Position numbers and translations under genes: made by a program
Notes under the pieces: generated by a model
The model's input: the letters and a program-made list of their open reading frames with translations, nothing else
The model's database searches: none
Told to the model about the DNA's origin: nothing
DNA from: Lysobacterales bacterium
Lineage (GTDB): Bacteria > Pseudomonadota > Gammaproteobacteria > Xanthomonadales > SZUA-36
Reading direction: 5' to 3'
Assembly: GCA_029859645.1 (NCBI GenBank)
Contig: JAOUCS010000006.1
Location: forward strand, 1-64,000
DNA: 64,000 nt
In this document: positions 7,161-16,267 of the stretch, one piece after another
Position numbering within the stretch: the stretch's first letter is position 1
How the letters are laid out: each line of letters opens with the position of its first letter

Positions 7161-8228
7161 TTATGGTAATAAAGCAATGCTCTTTATTTGCGCAAATACC
7201 TGTTTTCCGGGCGCAAGCTTCAAATCATCGGCGGATTTACGGGTGATGCTGGCGATCAGAGGCACCTGGGAGGTCATTAATCTTACCGTTACCTGGGCAG
7301 CGCCGGCGGGTGAAATGTCGTCTACTACTGCTGGAAATATGTTCAGAATACTGGTGCCAGTCTGGTGCTCGAGGGTCAGGCTTACGTCGCGCGCGGCAAG
7401 CCTCAGGCGGGCGGGCGTGCCAACCGGCAGATCGGTTCCTGCGATGGCGATCTGACCGCCGCCAAAGTCCATCAAGGTTAATTGGTACGCGTGGTCATGG
7501 GCAGCAACGACTGCCTCGATAATTGCCGATGCTTCTGTGCCTTGCGCGAGAGCGAGGTCGAGCCGGGTAAACATGTCATGGACATCACCTGCTGCCTTGA
7601 CCCTGCCGGAATCCAGCAGAACCAGGTGATCGGCCAGTCTGGCGACTTCTTCGGGCAAATGACTGACGTGAATGACCGGGATCTTCAATTCGCGATGCAA
7701 CGACTCAATGTAAGGAATGATTTCCTGCTTCCGGTCGATGTCAACTGCCGCCAACGGTTCGTCCATCAGCAACAGTTGCGGGCTGAGAGCAAGGGCGCGG
7801 GCGATTGCAACGCGTTGGCGCTCACCCCCTGACAACGTCGCCGGCATCCGCTGTAGCAGTTCGCCAATTTCCAGTAATTCGATGGCGCTGTCCAGTGCGA
7901 TATGGCGGTTTTCCCGGGCAACGCGCTTGATGCCGTATTCGAGGTTACGCCTGATATTAAGGTGATCAAACAGGCTGGATTCCTGGAATACATAGCCCAG
8001 TGAGCGGCGATGGGTCGGCAGGAAAAACCGGTCCTGCTGCCAGATCATTTCCCCCACCCTGATAACAGCCCCGGGATGCCTGTCCAGCCCGGCAATGGCC
8101 CTGAGGATGGTCGTTTTGCCACAGCCGGAAGGGCCGAACAGAGAGGTGAATCCGCGCGCAGGAAGTTGCAGATCGATGTCGAGATCAAACTCGCCACGAC
8201 GAGCTTTGAAGCGCACTTCAATGGTCAT
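7161..8228 (-). CDS. modC: Molybdate ABC transporter ATP-binding protein ModC
   Basis: A 355-residue ATPase that powers molybdate uptake. Walker A is GPSGCGKTT at residues 32-40, the signature is LSGGERQ near 132-138, Walker B is LLLMDEP, and the switch histidine is in VIHVSH. The C-terminal part (from about residue 290) has the Mop-like oxyanion-binding domain characteristic of ModC, which separates it from other ABC ATPases. The start codon overlaps the modB stop (ATGA). Third gene of the modABC unit. No ModE-like regulator is found in the window. Confidence 0.93.
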   Translation of the reverse strand: MTIEVRFKARRGEFDLDIDLQLPARGFTSLFGPSGCGKTTILRAIAGLDRHPGAVIRVGEMIWQQDRFFLPTHRRSLGYVFQESSLFDHLNIRRNLEYGIKRVARENRHIALDSAIELLEIGELLQRMPATLSGGERQRVAIARALALSPQLLLMDEPLAAVDIDRKQEIIPYIESLHRELKIPVIHVSHLPEEVARLADHLVLLDSGRVKAAGDVHDMFTRLDLALAQGTEASAIIEAVVAAHDHAYQLTLMDFGGGQIAIAGTDLPVGTPARLRLAARDVSLTLEHQTGTSILNIFPAVVDDISPAGAAQVTVRLMTSQVPLIASITRKSADDLKLAPGKQVFAQIKSIALLP

Positions 8229-8905
8229 TGCCGCACCAGCCGGAAACGGCGATTCAGCCCATAGACGGCAATCAGTAGCAGGAAGCTGAGAACCAGCAGG
8301 GTAGCTGACAGCCAGTGGGCGTGGGCGTATTCGAGCCCTTCCACATGATCGTAAATGGCGATGGATGCAACCCGGGTTTGTCCGGGTATGTTTCCGCCAA
8401 TCATCAGCACCACTCCGAATTCACCGATCGTGTGGGCAAAACCGAGTACCGCCGCGGTAAAAAATCCCGGCCGGGCCAATGGCACTGCCACGGTGAAAAA
8501 ACGGTCGATTGGAGAGGCGCGTAACGTAGCGGCAACTTCCATTGGGCGCTTGCCTATTGCGCTGAATGCATCCTGTAGCGGCTGCACCACGAATGGCATG
8601 GAGTAAATGATTGAACCGATCACCAGCCCGGTGAACGTGAAAGCCAGGGGGCGGCCACCGGCAGCTTCCATTAGCCCGCCGACCGGGCCATTCGGACCCA
8701 GCGCCAGCAACAGGTAAAACCCGAGCACCGTGGGTGGCAGGACCAGCGGCAGGGCGACGATTGCCTCCGGAATGAATTTGAGCTTCCACTGTGTGCGCGC
8801 CAGCCACCAGGCGAGCGGCATGCCCAGCACGAGCAGGACCAGGGTGCTGATGAATGCGAGTCTCAGCGTGATAAACAGGGCTGTAATGTCAGCTTCGTTC
8901 AGCAT
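8225..8905 (-). CDS. modB: Molybdate ABC transporter permease ModB
   Basis: A 226-residue inner-membrane permease with about five transmembrane helices. It has the coupling-loop motif around EVAATLRASPIDRFF, where permeases of this class contact their ATPase (the EAA loop), followed by a glycine-containing segment. It forms the molybdate channel with ModC and receives substrate from ModA. The start overlaps the modA stop by one base and its end overlaps modC by four, so the three are co-translated. The length matches the family. Confidence 0.92.
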   Translation of the reverse strand: MLNEADITALFITLRLAFISTLVLLVLGMPLAWWLARTQWKLKFIPEAIVALPLVLPPTVLGFYLLLALGPNGPVGGLMEAAGGRPLAFTFTGLVIGSIIYSMPFVVQPLQDAFSAIGKRPMEVAATLRASPIDRFFTVAVPLARPGFFTAAVLGFAHTIGEFGVVLMIGGNIPGQTRVASIAIYDHVEGLEYAHAHWLSATLLVLSFLLLIAVYGLNRRFRLVRQ

Positions 8906-9684
8906 CAGGGTGTCAGGTATCCGTGTTCAAGAATGACCGTTATAGCCTTGTCACTGCGCACATACAACATGAAATCCCGCGCTGCCGGAGTGTCCTTGAG
9001 TAACACGGCCTGTTGATCAATCGGCTGGTGCAGTCCGGCAGGCACCAGCCAGTACCTGGCCCCCGTCAGTTCCGCCTGCTGGTCGAGTTGTGAGCGGGCC
9101 ACAAAGCCCAGTTCGGCATTGCCGCTGAAGACGAATTGATAGGCCTGTCCGACATTTTCACCCATGACCAGGCGTTGTTTCAGCGATTCCCGAAGGCCCA
9201 GTGATTCCAGCACCTGCAGGGCGGCTTTGCCGTAAGGTGCAAGTGCAGGATTGGCGATGGCAAGGTACCGATAGTTTCCCTCCTGCAGGTATTTTTCATC
9301 CAGCGGGAGGGCTGAGTCGCCTGGCCTGAACAGTACCAGTTGGCCGCGCGCATAAGTGAAGCGGGTGGCGGGCACCGCCAGCCCGTTTTGTTCCAGCCGG
9401 GCAGGGCGTTCGCTATCGGCAGCAAAAAACGCATCGAAAGGCGCGCCGTGGATGATCTGGGCGTAGTGCTTGCCGGTAGAACCAAAAATGAGCAGTACTT
9501 CGTGCCCTGTGTCCCTCTCAAAATTCGCTGCCAGTGATGACATGGCAAGCCGAAAGTTGCTGGCTGCAGCCACCCGGATTTCATCGCCAAAGCAGGCGCT
9601 GCATATCGTTTGCTGTAGCACGAACAGGAGCAGCAGAACCCGGTATCCGGGTAAGGTTGTCCCTCGCCCGATGTTTACAGCCAT
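8905..9684 (-). CDS. modA: Molybdate-binding periplasmic protein ModA
   Basis: A 259-residue periplasmic substrate-binding protein. An N-terminal hydrophobic stretch (RVLLLLFVLQQTICSACFG) looks like a signal peptide with cleavage before DEIRVAAASN. The oxyanion-binding features AAASNF, FGSTGKHYAQI and APFDAFFAAD are those of ModA proteins. It captures molybdate (or tungstate) and passes it to ModBC. First of the three mod genes; its start overlaps by ten bases the end of a small membrane methyltransferase gene, so the four are probably one transcript. Confidence 0.9.
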   Translation of the reverse strand: MAVNIGRGTTLPGYRVLLLLFVLQQTICSACFGDEIRVAAASNFRLAMSSLAANFERDTGHEVLLIFGSTGKHYAQIIHGAPFDAFFAADSERPARLEQNGLAVPATRFTYARGQLVLFRPGDSALPLDEKYLQEGNYRYLAIANPALAPYGKAALQVLESLGLRESLKQRLVMGENVGQAYQFVFSGNAELGFVARSQLDQQAELTGARYWLVPAGLHQPIDQQAVLLKDTPAARDFMLYVRSDKAITVILEHGYLTP

Positions 9685-10139
9685 TTCCTCACCCTCTGTC
9701 TGTACCGGCGGAAATCATCGCCAAAGGCGGCCTCCAGCGCCTGTTCCTCGGGCCTGATCTGGTAACGGTTTATGTACCAGGCAAAAACAACCACTATCAG
9801 CAGTGACCACAGGTTGCCAAGAAACAGCCCCCAGCCGACCAGTGCCAGGAGCAGCGCCAGGTACATGGGGTTGCGGGTAAAACGAAAAATTCCGTCATCG
9901 ACCAGGTGAGAGCAGTTTTCAGGCAACAGGGGATTCACCGTGGTGTTGGCATGGTGAAAAGCAACAACACCCAAAATTCCAAAAGCCAAAGCCGCCACGA
10001 CAAACAGGAACATGCTGATCAATCTCAGCTTCTCCGGCAGGGGGTAAGCCGGCGCCAGGATCGCTATCAGCCACATCAGTGCCGCGCTTACCAGGGTCAC
10101 CGCTACGGGGGGGATTCTATGTTCGAGGGACCGTTTCAT
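9675..10139 (-). CDS. Isoprenylcysteine carboxyl methyltransferase-family membrane protein
   Basis: A 154-residue protein with four or five hydrophobic helices. The C-terminal part carries the family's signature segment (DDGIFRFTRNPMYLALLL), then a stretch ending PEEQALEAAFGDDFRRYRQRVRKWL. The R-NPMY and E-F--Y motifs are shared with ICMT/PEMT-type methyltransferases that bind S-adenosylmethionine at the membrane. The bacterial substrate is generally unknown. It overlaps the modA start by ten bases and so appears to head the mod operon, but no functional link to molybdate is evident. The family call is secure; the activity is inferred. Confidence 0.72.
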   Translation of the reverse strand: MKRSLEHRIPPVAVTLVSAALMWLIAILAPAYPLPEKLRLISMFLFVVAALAFGILGVVAFHHANTTVNPLLPENCSHLVDDGIFRFTRNPMYLALLLALVGWGLFLGNLWSLLIVVVFAWYINRYQIRPEEQALEAAFGDDFRRYRQRVRKWL

Positions 10140-10259
10140 TTCATCCCCGGCTTCCTGTTCTGCTGCAATAGCAGGAGCGCCTCAGCCAGGAGCGCCATTC
10201 CGATCGGTTTGCAGGTTGGACTTGACTGATTTTATTCATGCCGTTGAACGTAGCCGCCA

Positions 10260-11594
10260 TCAGGCAAAGATACCATGCAAATACCAACCCCGGCGGGGCT
10301 TGTATTCGCGGAAAGCCCACAAGGTGCTGCCATGGTTGTCACGGACGATAAAGTAATCACGGCGGCAATCGCGGCCGTCCCACCAACCGCTCTCGATGCG
10401 CTCGGGTCCGGCCAGGATTTCGAAGTGTTCGATGCGGCAGGGTTTGGGGTTTGGCAGCAACCAGGGTGGGCGGTGAGCCAGGGGGATGCAATCCGGACGT
10501 TCATCCAGCGTGCGCGGGCGCCAGCTGTATTCCGGACGGTGATCCTGCACTCCGGTCAAGCCGCTGACGGCTTCGTTGCCCAGCCGGGCCTGCAGGCGCT
10601 CCGCCAGTTGCCGGATATCCTGCTGTTGTTCCGTCGGAGTATCCCGGAACAGGCTGTGCTGGCCCGCGTTGAACTTCAGCAAGGTGGCTGCTTCCAGGCG
10701 GATTTCGCGTACGGCCTGCGGCAGCTGCAAGCGCTCCATGCGTTCACGCAGTACGCTCAGCAGGCGGTCTGCGTCCTGGGTTGGAGACTGCAGGCCCAGG
10801 TTCAGCGAGGTCGATGGGTGATCCTCATACCCCAAATTGAGTTGCAGTGACTGTACCGCGTTGTCACCGCCGCGCAGCACGCCGCAAAGCTCTTCCAGCA
10901 GACGTTTCAACGGGAACAGCAATCCCTGGCAGCTGTGGATTTCTGCCGGCATTTCCAGCTGCGAAGAAAAAGTTTCGGGCGGATGATACATGGCCCGGGG
11001 ATCGGGACGGGTTCCCAGGATACGCTCGAGGTAGTCGGGCAAGGCGGGGCCGAAACGACGGGTCAGTGACTTACGTGGCAGGCGCAGCAGGTCGCGAAAC
11101 TGACGAAAACCCATCCGCTCCATCGACGTCCGCTGCGCCGCATCGAAGTGCAGGCGGTCCAGTGGTAACGGGCCCAGTTGCCGGCGTATATCAGCCGGTG
11201 AAGCGAGGTGCAAACCCTCAGGCGCCGCCAGCCAGGCAGCTTCGGGGGTTGGCGCCGAGCCGGCCAGGGCTTGATAACCCAAATCTCCGAGTTCCTGCCG
11301 CAGGCGTTGGCCCAACTGCTCTGTGCGGCCGAACAGGCGCTTGCTGGCCGCTGTTTCAAGAAACAGGCCATTGCGGCTGCTCGGCATGCAGACCTGGCTG
11401 CTGTACTGGTAACACCATGCGGCCAGGCGTTGCAGGGCCTGTCGCTCGGCCGCACCGTTGGATTCCGGCACGGACCAGTCTGCAGGCGGGAGGCTAGTGC
11501 TGCTTAGCCCGCGGCTGTGCAGGTCCCGCGACAGTTGCGGAAAACGAATGGCCAGCCAGCGTGGTGCTGATGGTATGTTCTGTGTAGCTTGCAT
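10260..11594 (-). CDS. imuB: Error-prone repair protein ImuB (inactive Y-family polymerase-like)
   Basis: About 444 residues. The N-terminus (WLAIRFPQL) aligns with the first strand of Y-family polymerases but lacks the catalytic aspartates found in DinB. It has the LPLDRLHFD, GFRQFRDLLRLP and RFGPALPDYLERILG segments seen in ImuB. ImuB is the hub that joins ImuA and the polymerase DnaE2 to the beta clamp during mutagenic lesion bypass. The start is uncertain: ATG at 11594 or 11624, neither with a clear ribosome site. The frame is open further upstream, but that part is the shadow of imuA. The gene overlaps the end of imuA by about 100 bases. No dnaE2 follows it, which is unusual for this cassette. 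Confidence 0.85.
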   Translation of the reverse strand: MQATQNIPSAPRWLAIRFPQLSRDLHSRGLSSTSLPPADWSVPESNGAAERQALQRLAAWCYQYSSQVCMPSSRNGLFLETAASKRLFGRTEQLGQRLRQELGDLGYQALAGSAPTPEAAWLAAPEGLHLASPADIRRQLGPLPLDRLHFDAAQRTSMERMGFRQFRDLLRLPRKSLTRRFGPALPDYLERILGTRPDPRAMYHPPETFSSQLEMPAEIHSCQGLLFPLKRLLEELCGVLRGGDNAVQSLQLNLGYEDHPSTSLNLGLQSPTQDADRLLSVLRERMERLQLPQAVREIRLEAATLLKFNAGQHSLFRDTPTEQQQDIRQLAERLQARLGNEAVSGLTGVQDHRPEYSWRPRTLDERPDCIPLAHRPPWLLPNPKPCRIEHFEILAGPERIESGWWDGRDCRRDYFIVRDNHGSTLWAFREYKPRRGWYLHGIFA

Positions 11595-12249
11595 GGGTTT
11601 GAGTGTGCCGCGGTTGTTTCCCATAAGCTGAGAAAAGTTGGGGGATCCAGACCGGTTCGGCGGGACGGCTTCCGCGGCATTTGAGGATGTTGATACGGAT
11701 GCCGCGATGATGATCCGCGCCCAGTTGCAGGCGCAGAGCAGCAGGGGAGGATTCCTTGCTGGCGCTTGCCGGCCGGAACAGGAAGGCCAGCTTCGCGCTG
11801 CTCTCGGCGGCGATCTGCAGGCGGCGCAGGCGGCTGAAGCTGATCTGTTCAGGCCAGGCCAGTACCGCACCACCCCGGCCGCTATGCAAGGCCTGTTCGC
11901 AGGCCCACAAGGTTTTTTTTCCGTTGCCTGTCCGCACCACCAGCAAGTGATCCAGCAATAAGCCATGTCCGTGCAGTGCGGCCGGGTAGGGTATCCATGG
12001 CGGATCCACCAGGATGACCCACTGACCCCGCTGACTGATTTCCGCCAGCGCAGGAAACAGTAGCCTCAATTCACCCATTCCGGGTTTCAGAGTCATCAGT
12101 TCGGTCAGCGCGCCCTGCGGCCAGCCATGGCCGGGCAATTGCCTGTCAAGGCGTGCATAGCCGGTGGGCAGGCTGCGCTGACTGCGGTTGTGCTGCCGGC
12201 CCCGCCATAACTGCGGCGTGTTGCGGAGCAGTTGGTTGATGGTGCTCAC
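11494..12249 (-). CDS. imuA: SOS-associated translesion synthesis protein ImuA (SulA/RecA-like)
   Basis: A 251-residue protein starting with GTG that overlaps the lexA stop (GTGA). Residues about 28-60 ([24 protein letters not shown], split here by eye) match the start of ImuA/RecA-like proteins where the ATPase core begins, although a full Walker A is not conserved. ImuA binds ImuB and is needed for damage-induced mutagenesis in organisms with the imuA-imuB-dnaE2 system. The C-terminal 40 residues (from about [10 protein letters not shown]) are low-complexity and overlap the imuB start, so the true functional end may be earlier. Expression is expected to be SOS-controlled through the LexA box upstream of lexA. 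Confidence 0.82.
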   Translation of the reverse strand: MSTINQLLRNTPQLWRGRQHNRSQRSLPTGYARLDRQLPGHGWPQGALTELMTLKPGMGELRLLFPALAEISQRGQWVILVDPPWIPYPAALHGHGLLLDHLLVVRTGNGKKTLWACEQALHSGRGGAVLAWPEQISFSRLRRLQIAAESSAKLAFLFRPASASKESSPAALRLQLGADHHRGIRINILKCRGSRPAEPVWIPQLFSAYGKQPRHTQTHASYTEHTISTTLAGHSFSATVAGPAQPRAKQH

Positions 12250-12878
12250 AGCGCCGGGCGGATGACCCCGACGCCCAGCCCCTCGATGGCGAGTTCCTGG
12301 TGCCGGAGATCTATTTCGATGGGATCGAAATCACGGTTTTCAGGAAGCAGCTGAACCCGGAAACCCTGCCTTTGAAAACGTTTGACGGTCACTTCGTCGT
12401 CCACCCGGGCCACCACGATCTGCCCATTGCGCGCTTCCGGGGTGCGATGCACGGCCAGCAGGTCGCCATCCAGGATGCCGGCATCCTGCATGCTGCTGCC
12501 TTCCACTCGTAACAGGTAGTGGGGTTTTTGCGGGAACAGTGACGGGTCTACACGATATTCGTCTTCGATGTTTTCCTGCGCTAGGACCGGGCTGCCGGCG
12601 GCTACACGGCCGACCAGCGGCAGTGGCGTGTTGGCGGACGCCGGCAATTCACCGGCAGCCAGCGGCAGCAGGCTGATGCCGCGGGCGGCGCCGCGCTCGA
12701 TACCGATCACGGATTTCTTTTCCAGGGCCCTCAGGTGGGCTTCTGCAGCGTTGGGTGAACGAAAACCAAAATGCGCAGATAGTTCAGCCCTGGTAGGAGG
12801 AAATTTATTTTTTTCAATAAATTGTGAGATAAACGTGAGAATCTCTCTCTGACGAATGGTGAGTTTCTTTTCAGGCAT
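12246..12878 (-). CDS. lexA: LexA repressor
   Basis: A 210-residue SOS repressor. The N-terminal winged helix ([11 protein letters not shown], then [15 protein letters not shown]) binds the SOS box. The self-cleavage site is A94-G95 in VAAGSP, the catalytic serine is S129 (GSSMQDAGI), and the lysine is K166 (VTVKRF). All residues for RecA-stimulated cleavage are present. Its start lies 20 bases from a near-consensus SOS box, so it autoregulates. It is transcribed first, followed by imuA and imuB, each overlapping the previous gene, so the whole lesion-bypass set rises together on DNA damage. Confidence 0.95.
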   Translation of the reverse strand: MPEKKLTIRQREILTFISQFIEKNKFPPTRAELSAHFGFRSPNAAEAHLRALEKKSVIGIERGAARGISLLPLAAGELPASANTPLPLVGRVAAGSPVLAQENIEDEYRVDPSLFPQKPHYLLRVEGSSMQDAGILDGDLLAVHRTPEARNGQIVVARVDDEVTVKRFQRQGFRVQLLPENRDFDPIEIDLRHQELAIEGLGVGVIRPAL

Positions 12879-12898
12879 CGTGGTGTGCTCTCAGGGAT

Positions 12899-12918
12899 TA
12901 CTATAAATATATACAGTA
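12899..12918. promoter_or_regulatory. LexA-binding SOS box
   Basis: The 20-mer TACTATAAATATATACAGTA differs from the E. coli-type consensus (TACTGT-N8-ACAGTA with an AT-rich centre) only in one half-site base and one central base. It is centred about 30 bases upstream of lexA and about 50 bases upstream of the divergent TPR gene. It should therefore repress lexA-imuA-imuB and may also affect the TPR gene. Confidence 0.85.
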
Positions 12919-12957
12919 ATAAGGTGTTGATCAACTGTTAAACTGGTTACAAAGCCT

Positions 12958-14538
12958 ATGGTGACTGAAAAAACAACCAAGAGTCTCTGGACGAAACTGA
13001 AAGAGCGGAAGGTGATCCGGGTAGCCATCGTCTACGTTCTGGTCGGTTGGGTCATGATGCAGATCGGTGAAGTGACTTTCGAGGCGCTTGGCTTGCCGGA
13101 ATGGGCGCTGAGCCTGCTGATTGTCATTGTCCTGCTGGGCTTTCCGATCGCGCTGGTGCTGGCCTGGGCCTTTGAACTGACCCCGGAGGGTATCCGAAAA
13201 GATTCGGCCGGGAGAAGCGATCAACCCAGGCAGGCAGCGCCCGAACTGGATCGCAAGGCTCCGTCTATCGCTGTCCTGCCTTTTGAGGACATGAGTGAGC
13301 ACGGCGATCAGGCGTATTTCTGCGAGGGTATCGCCGAGGAAATCCTCAACGCCCTGTGCAAAATCGCGAACCTGCGTGTTGCTTCACGGGTTACTGCATT
13401 TCGTTTTGCGGGAAAAGGCGCTGATGTTCAGAACATCGGCAGAAAGCTCAGGGTGCAGACCGTGCTGGAAGGCAGTGTCCGTAAATCCGGGGACAAGCTT
13501 CGGATCACTGCGCAACTGGTCAAGACTGCGGATGGCTATCACCTGTGGTCCCGGCAGTACGACCGTGGCCTTGAAGACATTTTTGAGATCCAGGCCGAAA
13601 TTGCCGACTCCATTGCCAACGCGCTGAGCGTGACGCTTAAGCGCACAAGCGCCGCCATGCAGCGTAATGTCGATCCAAAAGCTTATGATTTCTTTCTGCG
13701 CGGGCTGAGTTATTTCGCGAAGCACAACGTGCAGGACACGGTGTATGCCCGCCAGATGTTCAACCGGGCGTTGGAAGTGGATCCGGAATTTGGACGTGCC
13801 TGGGCCGGCCTGGGTTATACCTATGGCTTTGAATACATGTATTTCAACGCGGCGGATGTCAGCCGGGAAGAGGCGCTGCGAACCAGTCTGAAGGCGCTTG
13901 AATTGGCTCCGGACCTGGCGGAATCACACGTTTCCGCCGGCATTGCCCACTGCATGCTGAAGGATTACCAGGAGGCCGAGTCCCAGTTTGAAACCGCGGT
14001 TGAACTGGATCCCGAGAGCTATGACGCCTGGTATTTTTTCGGTCGCAGCAAGGTTCACGAAGGGGATCTCGAGAAAGCGCTGCAGCTGTTTGACCGGGCT
14101 TCCAGGGTCCGTCCCGAGGACTGCCAGAGCGTGTTACTGCAATCGCAGCTTTATCACAGCCTGGGCGATACCCGAAAGGAAATGGAGTCCGCGAAAAAAG
14201 GAATTGAGCGCGCCCGGGCTGTGCTTGAGCTGAATCCCGATGACAACCGTGCGCTGAACATGGGTGCGTTCGGACTGCTGCGCCTGGGCGAAAAAGAGGA
14301 AGCCAAGCGCTGGATGCAGGCTTCTGTCGAGAGCGCCCCGATGGATTCGATCGTCAATTACAACGCAGCCTGCTTTTATTCACTGGCCGGGGAAGCCGAA
14401 AAATCAATCGATTGCCTGGAACACTGCTACCTGAAGGTCGGCAACCTGAACCGCGAGTGGCTGGAACACGATTCAGACCTGGATAACGTCCGCGATCATC
14501 CGCGCTTTGCCGAAATCCTGGCTTTTTTTGACCTGTAA
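12958..14538 (+). CDS. Membrane-anchored TPR protein with TolB/FlgO-like N-terminal domain
   Basis: A 526-residue protein. Residues 10-80 hold a helical pair (VIRVAIVYVLVGWVMMQIG and LLIVIVLLGFPIALVLAWAFEL) ending with ELTPEGI, a module common in gammaproteobacterial signalling proteins. Residues 100-220 form a domain starting SIAVLPFEDMS and continuing to EGSVRKSG and LWSRQYDR, as seen fused to adenylate cyclases and TPR proteins. The remainder consists of TPR repeats. Function is unknown; a scaffold or sensor at the inner membrane is likely. It is divergent from lexA with only 79 bases between starts, and the SOS box lies in that gap. No strong ribosome site is visible; GTG at 12961 is an alternative start. 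Confidence 0.75.
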   Translation: MVTEKTTKSLWTKLKERKVIRVAIVYVLVGWVMMQIGEVTFEALGLPEWALSLLIVIVLLGFPIALVLAWAFELTPEGIRKDSAGRSDQPRQAAPELDRKAPSIAVLPFEDMSEHGDQAYFCEGIAEEILNALCKIANLRVASRVTAFRFAGKGADVQNIGRKLRVQTVLEGSVRKSGDKLRITAQLVKTADGYHLWSRQYDRGLEDIFEIQAEIADSIANALSVTLKRTSAAMQRNVDPKAYDFFLRGLSYFAKHNVQDTVYARQMFNRALEVDPEFGRAWAGLGYTYGFEYMYFNAADVSREEALRTSLKALELAPDLAESHVSAGIAHCMLKDYQEAESQFETAVELDPESYDAWYFFGRSKVHEGDLEKALQLFDRASRVRPEDCQSVLLQSQLYHSLGDTRKEMESAKKGIERARAVLELNPDDNRALNMGAFGLLRLGEKEEAKRWMQASVESAPMDSIVNYNAACFYSLAGEAEKSIDCLEHCYLKVGNLNREWLEHDSDLDNVRDHPRFAEILAFFDL

Positions 14539-14560
14539 CACGAAACCGTGTTGCTCGGGC

Positions 14561-16267
14561 TTACCAGCCGCCACCGCCGCCACCACCGCCACCACCGCCG
14601 GAAAAGCCGCCACCCCCCGATCCTGATGACGAACCGGGTGGAGTTGAGGCCGATGCGATGGCGGTCGAAAAAGAACTGCTGAAACTGTCGCCCAGGTGAT
14701 GCAGCGCATTTATGCCGTGAAATTGACCGCTGTACCAGGCGGGGTGATAGCCGGACTGCTGCTGGTCCCGCGGCAGCTCACGGGCAAATCGCCGGCACCA
14801 GCTGTTTTCAACACCCAGGGCATAGGCGTAAGGTAAAAATGCCTCAAATACCTCGGGCGTGAGTTGCGGTGAACGCATCCGCTCGAGGCGATCCTGCTCG
14901 GCCGTGCCCAGGTACATTCTGAACCCATCGATTTCATCCATGACCTGCCGGCCAATGCGGGTGGGCGCCCGCATCAGGAAAGCAAAAAGCCCGTGCAGGC
15001 CAAGCGTCAGCAATCCGTAGGTGATCCAGAGGGCAGGCCCGCCATCAAGAAATATTGCGATGATGGCGGCCGCAATCGAAATCAGCACGGCCGGAACAAT
15101 ATACATGCTGTTGTAGTGAAACAACTGGCCCAGGTATTCTCTTTTAAGCTCTTTCTTCAAGGCCTGGGCCGCGCCCCGGAATTGCGCATGGTTTTCATTA
15201 TCCATGCCAATGCTCGAATTCCGGCCCGGTAGCAGCTTATCGAGCACAGCCTGCTCCCCACGAGTCAGCGGTGCAGCGGCAGCGCCCGGTAAACGGCTCA
15301 GGGTGAAGTCCTTGCCGTCTTCTTCTATCGACAGTTGCCGTTTGACGGCCAGGCTGATGATGGCGGCTGTAAACGCATTACGGTCAAATGACATGTCGTT
15401 GACATAGCGGCAGGCTGCCGGAGACAGGTTGTTGGGTGGTTCGAATAAGGGAATGATGACCCCTTTGTCTGGATCACGGCCCACCTGCAGCCAGGCCCGG
15501 ACGTACCAGGCCAACGCGCCAAGCCAGCCGAGCAACAGAGCGATTGCAGCGCCGTTATCGCCAAGGAACCAGAGGAATCTCTGCTCAATAGTGGGCTCTG
15601 CAACCAGGCCTTTAGGCCAGGAGACCACGATGGTCAAACCTTCGCGAGGCTGCAATGGTCGTTGTGTCTCGAACCTTATTTTGTTGCTGGCGGTCACTTC
15701 AACGGTGGCGTCACCGTCCTGCGAGCCCTGCCGTCCGGTATAGACCGAATACGCCAACTCGCCCGGATTTGGTTGAAAGGGCAGAGTGACTGTGACCACA
15801 GCCCGGTCAATCGGAAATTCCCAGCCATGCCCGATCGCGTTGAAATACAGCTCATCGTGATTTTCGAAATACCCCAGTTGCCGGTTGGTCCTGAAGGTCA
15901 GTTCATAATCGTGCGCGCCGTTCTCAACCGTCCGGTTGGCGTTGCCTGCATAGATACGCACACCGTTGGACAGGTCCCGGGTATGCCAGGCTTCAGGTGT
16001 ACCGTTGCGCTTGACCGATAGCGGGGTAAATTCGACGACCACGTGGTTGCCCAGGCGATCCCGGTAGCGGGTAGGAAAATCCCGGTATATGCCCCGGCGA
16101 ATCTGCCGGCCTTCCACCTGCACACGAATCAGCTCGGTCACCCGTAGCTGGCCGCCCGGCTCGAGCAAAATGTCTGACCGATATTCGAGTATGCGTTCAT
16201 CGGCCGCAGCGGTGCCTGCGAAAAGGCAGGCTGCCAGCCACGACAGCAACAGCGTCAGCCGAATCAT
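14561..16267 (-). CDS. DUF2207 family membrane protein with glycine-rich C-terminus
   Basis: A 568-residue protein with a signal peptide (LLLSWLAACLFAGTAAA). It has a large periplasmic beta-rich DUF2207 domain (ILEYRSDILLEPGGQLRVTE), then transmembrane helices near residues 235-255 and 400-440. The tail ends in a run of glycines with a terminal GGW. Such glycine-rich ends are typical of DUF2207 and related TPM proteins. Molecular role is unknown. The start overlaps the end of lemA (ATGA), the common LemA-DUF2207 pairing, suggesting they form a membrane complex. It converges with the TPR gene with 22 bases between stops. Confidence 0.82.
   Translation of the reverse strand: MIRLTLLLSWLAACLFAGTAAADERILEYRSDILLEPGGQLRVTELIRVQVEGRQIRRGIYRDFPTRYRDRLGNHVVVEFTPLSVKRNGTPEAWHTRDLSNGVRIYAGNANRTVENGAHDYELTFRTNRQLGYFENHDELYFNAIGHGWEFPIDRAVVTVTLPFQPNPGELAYSVYTGRQGSQDGDATVEVTASNKIRFETQRPLQPREGLTIVVSWPKGLVAEPTIEQRFLWFLGDNGAAIALLLGWLGALAWYVRAWLQVGRDPDKGVIIPLFEPPNNLSPAACRYVNDMSFDRNAFTAAIISLAVKRQLSIEEDGKDFTLSRLPGAAAAPLTRGEQAVLDKLLPGRNSSIGMDNENHAQFRGAAQALKKELKREYLGQLFHYNSMYIVPAVLISIAAAIIAIFLDGGPALWITYGLLTLGLHGLFAFLMRAPTRIGRQVMDEIDGFRMYLGTAEQDRLERMRSPQLTPEVFEAFLPYAYALGVENSWCRRFARELPRDQQQSGYHPAWYSGQFHGINALHHLGDSFSSSFSTAIASASTPPGSSSGSGGGGFSGGGGGGGGGGGW

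Noticed and set aside
10172-10196. Direct repeat CAGGAGCGCC twice
   Set aside because: Two short copies 15 bases apart; no sign of an array or mobile end.
10232-10504. 90-residue open frame near the end of imuB
   Set aside because: It is the shadow of imuB in another frame; no domain or ribosome site.
14537-14552. AACACG-AAAC-CGTGTT as a terminator of the TPR gene
   Set aside because: Six base pairs without a T run; too weak to claim.
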